Assembly (NCBI GenBank): GCA_018901355.1
Contig: JAHIEZ010000038.1
Location: 1-29,023, forward strand
Direction: 5' to 3'
DNA: 29,023 nucleotides
Source of the DNA: Patescibacteria group bacterium
GTDB taxonomy: Bacteria > Patescibacteriota > Microgenomatia > UBA12405
Position numbers and translations under genes: made by a program. Positions 23,270 to 28,459 of the stretch are shown here, in pieces (the first letter of the stretch is position 1; each line of letters begins with the position of its first letter). Under the pieces are notes generated by a model. It had not been told where the DNA came from and made no database searches. It worked only from the letters and a program-made list of their open reading frames with translations.

Positions 23270-23827
23270 TTACATTCCTGTAAAAAGTACAAATAAATGG
23301 GAAATAAAATACAGTGCAGTATCAACTTGTAGAAAAAATGGTGGATTTTTCTTAATTGCTTCACCTTGTTTGGTTATATTAAATAAATCAGTATGTAAAT
23401 TTCTGATTAAAACAATGTCCCAATTGCCGGTATTGGTTTTTCCCACATAGGATAACCTGACTTGAGGTAGAAATGTTGCTCCTAGGCTAAATATTTTCAT
23501 ATTCTTTGTTTGATCTTTGTCGCAGTCGTATTGTTTTGAAATTATATCGTTATCTAGGGTACCCGCAAAAACCAGGCAGCCCGTCCAAGTGATGCGATCA
23601 GAAACTCCGTCTCCGTTTATATCTACATCAACATTATTAGGAATGTTCCATGTTTCCAATCGATATACCTTATCGTACTTATAAAATAGATTGAATTGAT
23701 CAGCATCGGTTAAAAAGATAGAGATTACATTTACAACGATAATAGCAAAAGAAATGATTAGTCCTAACAAAAGAAAAAGGCGCCAAGAAAAAGGTTTGTT
23801 CATTTTATCGTGTTTCTGATGTTTCAT
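23270..23827 (-). CDS. membrane-anchored secreted protein of unknown function
   Basis: A 185-residue protein: basic N-terminus, TM helix (about 16-38), then an extracytoplasmic domain. It contains DVDINGDGVSDRITWTGC, an EF-hand-like or dockerin-like Ca-binding loop (DxNxDGxxD) as found in FG-GAP/VCBS repeats. A Cys pair (TGC and QYDC) may form a disulfide. GNWDIVLIRNLHTDLFNI follows. Start ATG at 23827 lies 7 nt after TGATATACT. The stop abuts the ATG of the next gene. The function is not recognised. The + strand pyrimidine bias of the region before 22 kb is weaker here, a possible sign of later acquisition. Confidence 0.6.
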   Translation of the reverse strand: MKHQKHDKMNKPFSWRLFLLLGLIISFAIIVVNVISIFLTDADQFNLFYKYDKVYRLETWNIPNNVDVDINGDGVSDRITWTGCLVFAGTLDNDIISKQYDCDKDQTKNMKIFSLGATFLPQVRLSYVGKTNTGNWDIVLIRNLHTDLFNITKQGEAIKKNPPFFLQVDTALYFISHLFVLFTGM

Positions 23828-23834
23828 AGGTTTG

Positions 23835-23843
23835 AGTATATCA
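23835..23843 (-). promoter_or_regulatory. extended -10 (TGATATACT)
   Basis: Minus-strand TGA-TATACT (hexamer 23840-23835) ends 7 nt before the ATG at 23827. Confidence 0.5.
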
Positions 23844-23905
23844 GATTGTGGTAATAAACGCTAAAAATAAGTTGCATTTCTTTTTCAGATTATATACAGT
23901 GATAT

Positions 23906-23982
23906 TGTACTCAACTTTATTCATTAGGTCGTCTTTTTTAATGGCCATTTTGGACAATTTAAGGCGACTTAAGTTGAGTACA
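23906..23982. repeat. long inverted repeat in a gene-free gap
   Basis: Outer arms TGTACTCAACTT (23906-23917) and AAGTTGAGTACA (23971-23982) are perfect 12-bp complements. Inside, GTCGTCTT (23928-23935) pairs with AAGGCGAC (23961-23968) with one G-U. The central loop carries the palindrome AATGGCCATT. No coding frame or tRNA is here, and the arms are not followed by a T-run. It may be a structured RNA, a regulatory hairpin or the remains of a small transposable element. Confidence 0.6.
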
Positions 23983-23998
23983 ACCGGAACGGCCATTT
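23940..23998. repeat. pair of near-identical GGCCATTT words
   Basis: AATGGCCATTT (23940-23950) and AACGGCCATTT (23988-23998) repeat in the same orientation 48 nt apart, one inside the hairpin loop and one just outside the right arm. Confidence 0.35.
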
Positions 23999-24034
23999 AA
24001 GTTTTAAGTTGTTCTTTAAAATTTTTGCGTTTTT

Positions 24035-24104
24035 GTCCGAGCCGACTTTTTACGAGGACGAAGACCGAGCGTGAAGATGGCGATGCGAGCGCCCTCCCCG
24101 ATAA
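24035..24104. other. G+C-rich patch without a gene
   Basis: A stretch rich in GACGAAG, GAGCG and GCGATGCGAGCG words in an A+T-rich gap, resembling in word content the patch at 5701-5784 next to the intact GIY-YIG gene. Nothing coding is seen. The rest of the 23828-24123 gap holds only the inverted repeat described separately. Confidence 0.35.
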
Positions 24105-24123
24105 CCACAATTATTCAAAACTG

Positions 24124-24196
24124 TGGGCATACCTGGAGTCGAACCAGGGACATCTGACTTATAAGATCAGCGCTCTAACCACTGAGCTATATGCCC
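24124..24196 (-). tRNA. tRNA-Ile (anticodon UAU)
   Basis: Complete cloverleaf on the minus strand: acceptor GGGCATA/TATGCCC, D-stem GCTC/GAGC, anticodon stem CTGAT/GTCAG with loop CTTATAA (anticodon TAT), T-arm CCTGG-TTCGACT-CCAGG, discriminator A. CCA is not encoded (ACAG follows). It decodes AUA directly, a job done in most bacteria by lysidine-modified tRNA-Ile(CAU). It lies 57 nt downstream of the tRNA-Met and is probably co-transcribed with it. Confidence 0.95.
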
Positions 24197-24253
24197 GGTC
24201 TTAATTTTTAAAAATTAATTAATAATTCGTAATTGATCAATTGATAATTAATT

Positions 24254-24329
24254 TGGTAGCAGGGGGGGGAATCGGACCCCCGACCTATCGCTTATGAAAC
24301 GATCGCTCTAACCGCTGAGCTACCCTGCC
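24254..24329 (-). tRNA. tRNA-Met, elongator-type (anticodon CAU)
   Basis: Cloverleaf: acceptor GGCAGGG/CCCTGCT with G1-U72, D-stem GCTC/GAGC (C11-G24, elongator type), anticodon stem ATCGT/GCGAT with loop TTCATAA, T-arm GGGGG-TCCGATT-CCCCC, discriminator A and an encoded CCA (24256-24254). The T-loop reads TCC instead of TTC, so the position normally modified to pseudouridine 55 is a C. A CAU anticodon could also mean tRNA-Ile2, but the neighbouring tRNA-Ile(UAU) makes that less needed. Confidence 0.9.
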
Positions 24330-24340
24330 TCGGTTCGATT

Positions 24341-24349
24341 ATTATACCA
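24341..24349 (-). promoter_or_regulatory. extended -10 (TGGTATAAT) of the tRNA pair
   Basis: Minus-strand TGG-TATAAT (hexamer 24346-24341) lies 11 nt before the tRNA-Met 5' end and is identical to the ssrA element at 6226-6234. It overlaps nothing coding and follows the GIY-YIG remnant closely. Confidence 0.6.
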
Positions 24350-24353
24350 AGAA

Positions 24354-24477
24354 TCACCCTAACCTTCTCCTCAAATACGCTCTTCCAAATCCGGATTTTA
24401 TTTTTTTTCTCTTTCTATGGCTCTTTTTCTTTCCCGACAAGCTTCGTAATATATCAACTCCAAAGATTTTTCTTTTT
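24354..24477 (-). pseudogene. C-terminal remnant of a GIY-YIG endonuclease
   Basis: On the minus strand a fragment reads KSLELIYYEACRERKRAIER and on, then after an A8 run the frame must shift by one base to continue KIKSGFGRAYLRRRLG before TGA at 24356-24354. LIYYEA and the KSGFGRAYL end are the typical C-terminal half of short GIY-YIG proteins, and match FKSGSGRAFL in the intact copy at 5440-5682. The N-terminal GIY-YIG half is absent and an in-frame TAA precedes the fragment. It lies directly upstream of the tRNA-Met/tRNA-Ile pair. Confidence 0.7.
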
Positions 24478-24513
24478 TTTACCAGTTGACCCCCATCTCT
24501 CGTCTAATAAAAC

Positions 24514-25677
24514 TCAGTCTGTAAACCTAAAAGTAGACAGAATTTTTTCTTGCAAGTCTGTAATTTCACTTTGGTTTTGAAAAGAAACAGAATAAAGAAT
24601 GTTATTCTTCTCTGTTTGTAAAGCAAATATTGGCGGTGAGCATCCAGGACCGTCACAATACCCTTGTGACAAATAGTAAGTTTTCCAAGCGTTAGCCGAA
24701 ATATTTTTTATACCATTTGATTGGGTATCCAAAAAATATTGAGTATCTCCTGGTAAATATTTTTTATTTACCCAAATCTCCAAAAAAACGGCCTCTCCTT
24801 TTTTTATAAAGATTTGTAGCTTCTGGATATTATGTTGATCATTATCATATTCAAAAAAAGAATAATTAGAAGGGTATTTAAATTCAAGCTCATATTTATC
24901 ATTTTTATATGTTTTCCAGTCGGCAGTTTCATCTATAAATCTAAAACTGGACAAAATTTGTCTATAAATCACGTCTCGATTATCCCCGTAAATATAAATT
25001 GCAAATATTTTTTCTTTATATGGAATAACCACCGAGCTGCAACTTAATGGTTCACAGGTAGTATTTTCTTGATAACGAGCATTTATCCCGTCTATCTTGA
25101 TTAATTTATCACTTGGGAAATAAAGATTTAAACCCATTCCTCCAATTTTATCCTTGTAATAATATTCTTCATATTTTTCCAAGGAGACATTTTCCGGATT
25201 GTTAAAATAGACAACTTTTACATAAGGAAAAACGTCCTCTGTTTCTGTTTTTTCGTCACCAACCAATTCGGCGATGATGTCAGTCTCCAATGAAGAATCT
25301 TTCTTTCTTTCTTCAACTCTAAACGTTTGTGGATACCTAAACTCAAATCCGTATTCCTCGTCTCTATATGTTTTCCAATCAGCCATTTCGTCAGGAGCTG
25401 GAATCACAGTTATTGGGGGACAAGGGGCAAACTCACAATTTGGCCCGGTCCTCCCGACTGCCGAACCGTCAGCACAAACCATCGCTTCCGAACTGCAGGC
25501 CTTTGGTCCACCAAAGAATCTAAACGCATACGCTCCGCCCCCGATTAACAAAACAACCCCCAAAACCGGCAAAATTATGTTCAAATTAAATTTTTTCTTT
25601 GCCATCACCGGCGTTTCGTCAACGGGCAAAACCGGCTCTTGAGGTTGAATTGGAATTTCTGGTATTTGTTCTTCCAT
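24514..25677 (-). CDS. membrane-anchored protein with Cys-cluster and two tandem secreted domains
   Basis: A 387-residue protein: Pro-rich N-terminus (MEEQIPEIPIQPQEP), TM helix (about 32-52), a compact four-Cys segment (CSSEAMVCADGSAV, then GRTGPNCEFAPCPP) of a type common beside TM anchors in CPR proteins, then two copies of a ~140-residue domain. Copy 1 begins DWKTYRDEEYGFEFRYPQTF and ends ILSSFRF; copy 2 begins DWKTYKNDKYELEFKYPSNY and ends ILSTFRF. A similar end is seen in the 15291-15917 protein. Function unknown; substrate binding at the cell surface is a guess. The start is placed at the second ATG because TATACT ends 10 nt upstream and lies inside the longer alternative (start 25698). 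Confidence 0.75.
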   Translation of the reverse strand: MEEQIPEIPIQPQEPVLPVDETPVMAKKKFNLNIILPVLGVVLLIGGGAYAFRFFGGPKACSSEAMVCADGSAVGRTGPNCEFAPCPPITVIPAPDEMADWKTYRDEEYGFEFRYPQTFRVEERKKDSSLETDIIAELVGDEKTETEDVFPYVKVVYFNNPENVSLEKYEEYYYKDKIGGMGLNLYFPSDKLIKIDGINARYQENTTCEPLSCSSVVIPYKEKIFAIYIYGDNRDVIYRQILSSFRFIDETADWKTYKNDKYELEFKYPSNYSFFEYDNDQHNIQKLQIFIKKGEAVFLEIWVNKKYLPGDTQYFLDTQSNGIKNISANAWKTYYLSQGYCDGPGCSPPIFALQTEKNNILYSVSFQNQSEITDLQEKILSTFRFTD

Positions 25678-25687
25678 TACTTTATTA

Positions 25688-25693
25688 AGTATA
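25688..25693 (-). promoter_or_regulatory. -10 element (TATACT) of the tandem-domain gene
   Basis: Minus-strand TATACT ends 10 nt before the ATG at 25677, which argues against the ATG at 25698. Confidence 0.45.
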
Positions 25694-25720
25694 CACAAAA
25701 ATCAAATTGAAGTTCGATTG

Positions 25721-25790
25721 TTGCGGAGCCAGGAGTCGAACCTGGTCTGTGAGATTATGAGCCTCACGTGCAGCCCTACACTACCCCGCA
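25721..25790 (-). tRNA. tRNA with CAU anticodon (Met or Ile2)
   Basis: Acceptor TGCGGGG/CTCCGCA (U1-A72, one G-U), D-stem GTGT/GCAC with a short 6-nt loop, anticodon stem TGAGG/TCTCA with loop CTCATAA, 4-nt variable loop, T-arm CCAGG-TTCGACT-CCTGG, discriminator A; 70 nt, CCA not encoded. It lacks the C1-A72 mismatch and the three G-C pairs of standard initiators and has U11-A24, so it is not a textbook fMet tRNA. Whether it charges Met or, after lysidine modification, Ile cannot be settled here. Confidence 0.9.
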
Positions 25791-25804
25791 TATATTAGCC
25801 TCAC

Positions 25805-25813
25805 ATCTTACCA
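25805..25813 (-). promoter_or_regulatory. extended -10 (TGGTAAGAT) of the CAU tRNA
   Basis: Minus-strand TGG-TAAGAT (hexamer 25810-25805) lies 14 nt before the tRNA 5' end, directly after the DivIC/FtsB-like gene's stop. Confidence 0.4.
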
Positions 25814-25821
25814 CAGATTTC

Positions 25822-26181
25822 CTACCTAAACAAATCCAACCATTCCTCATATTTTGCTCTTGTTTGGTCCATATTTGTTTCCGGAAACAAATCAATTTCC
25901 CCTTCCTCTTCCGGTATTTCCAGCCAATAATCATCCTCTGTCCCCAGTCCAAAGCTTTCTCTGGCTTGACGGTTGATAAAGGCGCTACTGGTAGCGTATT
26001 CAATCTGCCGGTTCATTTCTCTGTTTTCTCTCTCCATTTCTACTATTTCTTCATAAATTTCTTTATTTTTCCCCTTAGCACTCAGTAATATTCCTGCCTG
26101 TTTGTAAATATTAGACAGATTTGACAGCAAAAACCCCGTTCCGATTAGATAAAAAATAATCTTTTTAATTTTATTAAACAT
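25822..26181 (-). CDS. DivIC/FtsB-like septum protein
   Basis: A 119-residue protein: a short basic N-terminus, one TM helix (about 8-29), a coiled coil (about 36-66, GKNKEIYEEIVEMERENREM) and then FINRQARESFGLGTEDDYWL, the conserved 'ARE.LG...' turn of FtsB/DivIC proteins followed by an acidic tail. Family members bridge FtsL and the septal peptidoglycan synthase in cell division. It has a classical leader: TATAAT at 26215-26210 and AGGAG (26194-26190) 8 nt before the ATG. Confidence 0.8.
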   Translation of the reverse strand: MFNKIKKIIFYLIGTGFLLSNLSNIYKQAGILLSAKGKNKEIYEEIVEMERENREMNRQIEYATSSAFINRQARESFGLGTEDDYWLEIPEEEGEIDLFPETNMDQTRAKYEEWLDLFR

Positions 26182-26205
26182 CTTGTTGTCTCCTATCCTA
26201 ATTTA

Positions 26206-26215
26206 TGTTATTATA
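26206..26215. promoter_or_regulatory. overlapping divergent -10 elements (ftsB-like / recombinase)
   Basis: TGT-TATTAT on + (hexamer 26209-26214) and TATAAT on - (26215-26210) occupy the same bases. Unlike most genes here, both give leaders (about 21 nt to the recombinase ATG, about 28 nt to the ftsB-like ATG). Confidence 0.5.
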
Positions 26216-26235
26216 AGACCACACTCTATCAAACT

Positions 26236-27102
26236 ATGACAAACTTATCTTTTGACTATGCTCTAAATTTATTTAGCAATTTTCTAAGCAATTCAGGCAA
26301 GTCAAACAACACTATTGTAGCCTACAAAGGCGACATAAACCAAATAATTAAATTTTTTACAGGAACCGGTATCAACACTATTGACGCTGTCAAACCTTCT
26401 CATATCGACGATTTCAAAAAGGATTTAGACGACAAAAATTACACCGCCAAATCCATTTCTCGTAAGTTAAACTCCATCAAAAACTTTTTTTCCTTTCTTA
26501 AATCCGAAGCGGTCATCAGTACTGATCCTTCTTCTGATATCAAACATCCCAAATACGAAAACGATCTCCCCAAAATCTTAAAACCGATTGAGTATCGGGC
26601 TCTTCGCGATGCCTGCCGTCACGACAATCGTGCCACCGCTATCGTCGAGCTTATGCTTCAAGCCGGTCTTCGTATCAAGGAAATAGAGGTTCTTTTGCTG
26701 GAAAATATCAAAGAGCAACAAGTTACCATCGGAGCTTACGAGTCTCACTTTCAAAGGGAAATTCCTTTAAACAATTCTGCCAAAACAGCCTTAAAACGCT
26801 ATATTGATGAAACTCGTTACCAAACCAAGTCCAAAAATGTTTTTATCACCAAAACCGGTCGCCCTCTTTTAGCCAGAAATATTAGAAGCCTTTTAAACCG
26901 CTATTTTGCCAAAGCCGGTATTGAAGGCATCAAGGTTAATGATCTTCGCAACACCTTTATCGTTTTCCAGCTTAAATCCGGTGTTCCCATTGACATTGTT
27001 TCTCAAATCGTCGGCCACAAAAGAATTTCCACTACCGAAAAATATTTGGAACTGATTGAAGACAAAGACGAGTCCAAAAACTTCAAACTTAAGGAACTTT
27101 AA
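26236..27102 (+). CDS. tyrosine recombinase (XerC/XerD-like)
   Basis: A 288-residue protein with the SAM-like N-terminal DNA-binding domain (FSNFLSNSGKSNNTIVAYKG and on, about 10-95) and catalytic domain (about 115-280). Catalytic positions: Arg146 (LQAGLRIKE), Arg238 in VNDLRNTF, His261 (IVGHKRISTTEKY) and Tyr270. The first His of the usual H-x-x-R box is Asn235, and the following His is Asn239; a Lys in the beta2-beta3 hairpin is not obvious (FQREIPL). The length and composition suit a resident Xer recombinase for dimer resolution. An integrase for the purine-rich segment just downstream is the alternative. No dif-like site was found in the window. Confidence 0.85.
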   Translation: MTNLSFDYALNLFSNFLSNSGKSNNTIVAYKGDINQIIKFFTGTGINTIDAVKPSHIDDFKKDLDDKNYTAKSISRKLNSIKNFFSFLKSEAVISTDPSSDIKHPKYENDLPKILKPIEYRALRDACRHDNRATAIVELMLQAGLRIKEIEVLLLENIKEQQVTIGAYESHFQREIPLNNSAKTALKRYIDETRYQTKSKNVFITKTGRPLLARNIRSLLNRYFAKAGIEGIKVNDLRNTFIVFQLKSGVPIDIVSQIVGHKRISTTEKYLELIEDKDESKNFKLKEL

Positions 27103-27127
27103 AACCCCTTTTTTTAGTGTTTAATGC

Positions 27128-27608
27128 GAGAACAAGCCTTTAGTCTATAAAGGAGTATTTGAATTAATGGAACACGCGAGAAATCTCGGATTCTAATTTT
27201 CCATTAATTCATGATCAAGTAACAACCGTTTCAGGTAGTTTTGAAAAAACCTTGCGGGCCCTACGACTATTAAAAGAAAAAGGTGTACCCACAAGAATCG
27301 GAGTTATAATCATGAGACAAAACCAAGAATCGATAGAAACTACTTTAGAATTAATCAAACGCTTGGGTTTTGATGCAGAAAATTCATTAGATGTAATTAG
27401 ACCTTTTGGAAGAGGAAAATCCGAAATTTTAATTCCTAGTCAAGCCGTCCATCACCAATTCGGACTGACAAGTTCACCATCCTTTATCACAAATCCAGAC
27501 GATTTTCTCAATCATCAATTTCTTAATCCATGTTGGGCCGGAAAAATTGCTGTTAATTCCGCGGGTAATATTTCACCTCGCACTGGACAATGGCATGATA
27601 AGATATAA
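27128..27608 (+). pseudogene. broken radical-SAM (SPASM-type) protein gene
   Basis: Two fragments in different frames. The first (27128-27193) reads ENKPLVYKGVFELMEHARNL and on, matching the GEPL...I..YA..LG.. block of radical-SAM enzymes, then stops. The second (27195-27608) resumes at NFPLIHDQVTTVSGSFEKTL, RALRLLKEKGVPTRIGVIIM, with DVIRPFGRGKSEI and FLNPCWAGKIAVNSAGNISP. This corresponds to the second half of the barrel and the start of the SPASM region, ending without the expected Cys-rich tail. The N-terminal CxxxCxxC part and about 35 residues between the fragments are gone. A TTG-start frame at 27252 exists but would not make a functional enzyme. Confidence 0.75.
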
Positions 27609-27640
27609 ACATTACTGCCGTCCAGTGATGAATTAAGTTT

Positions 27641-28459
27641 ATGAAATGGAGATATCGGGCCACGAAAGAAGATCTGAAAGCAATTAAGGAAGGAATTGAA
27701 ATAGTTTGGAGCGGGAAATTAAACCACATTTTTGAGGATAAGAACTTAATTGAAAATACCAATGTTTTGTCGTTTGATTCGGACTTTCTTTTTCTGTGGA
27801 TGAGACAGAAACAGGGGGGGTGGAAGTTAAAAAAAATAAAACATGAGATTTCATTTAATCAAAAAGATCAATCTGGATGGCAGGCGGGGTTACTGAAAAA
27901 TAAAATGTATCAATATTTGCCAAAATTAAAAAAAAACAATTTTGCCATTTGTGGCAGCCTATTGTTTCCATTTCTTAATGCCCATAAAACTAAAAATAGT
28001 TTTGATGCTTATTCCACTCGCATGAGTTATCTGGCCACCATAGTCCACGAGTTTGCTCACACCTACTACAAAAACTTTATTTATAATAACTTTTGTACCA
28101 AAACTAAAAATGTTTCTTTTTTACAAACTGCTTTAAGATCTTCCTTCAGAAAAAGAAATAAAGAAGAGTTAAAGATATATTTACCTCTTCCTTCTTACCT
28201 TGGCGAAATTTTTGCTTTTTGTGTTGAATATGAAACGGCAGAGATATTTTTTCCAAAACACAAAAAGAACATAGATAGATCTGACGGTAAGTATATTAAA
28301 TATTGCTTAGACCAAGAAAATAAAAGAAAAACAGGGTACATCCCTATATTTGAGAAACACGACGATCACTTGATGGCTATGGTTTTTGGTAGAATTCTTT
28401 TGGAGAAATACCCAAAAATTTGGGAGAAAAAAATACTGGAAGCAATGATAATGGTTTAA
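27641..28459 (+). CDS. HExxH-motif putative zinc metallopeptidase
   Basis: A 272-residue soluble protein with HEFAHTYYKNF near residue 140, a zinc-metallopeptidase HExxH site, and about 50 residues later LGEIFAFCVEYETAEIF, where a Glu could be the third ligand (gluzincin-like). The N-terminal 110 residues are unassigned. I recognise no family beyond the zincin pattern. Its codons are purine-rich on the + strand (GAA, AAA, GGA), unlike every other + strand gene before 22 kb. It follows the broken radical-SAM gene by 32 nt, so both probably arrived together, perhaps from a peptide-modification (RiPP) locus. It overlaps the convergent ATPase gene by 4 nt. Confidence 0.65.
   Translation: MKWRYRATKEDLKAIKEGIEIVWSGKLNHIFEDKNLIENTNVLSFDSDFLFLWMRQKQGGWKLKKIKHEISFNQKDQSGWQAGLLKNKMYQYLPKLKKNNFAICGSLLFPFLNAHKTKNSFDAYSTRMSYLATIVHEFAHTYYKNFIYNNFCTKTKNVSFLQTALRSSFRKRNKEELKIYLPLPSYLGEIFAFCVEYETAEIFFPKHKKNIDRSDGKYIKYCLDQENKRKTGYIPIFEKHDDHLMAMVFGRILLEKYPKIWEKKILEAMIMV

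Noticed and set aside
25678..25698. Earlier ATG (25698) for the tandem-domain protein
   Set aside because: The TATACT -10 lies within that extension, and the extra seven residues add no recognisable feature.
26100..27250. A dif or att site near the recombinase
   Set aside because: No 28-bp palindromic dif-like sequence or flanking direct repeats could be recognised by eye.
27103..27250. A precursor peptide gene for the radical-SAM locus
   Set aside because: The short frames here (for example one starting MREQAFSL) are pieces of the radical-SAM gene in other frames.
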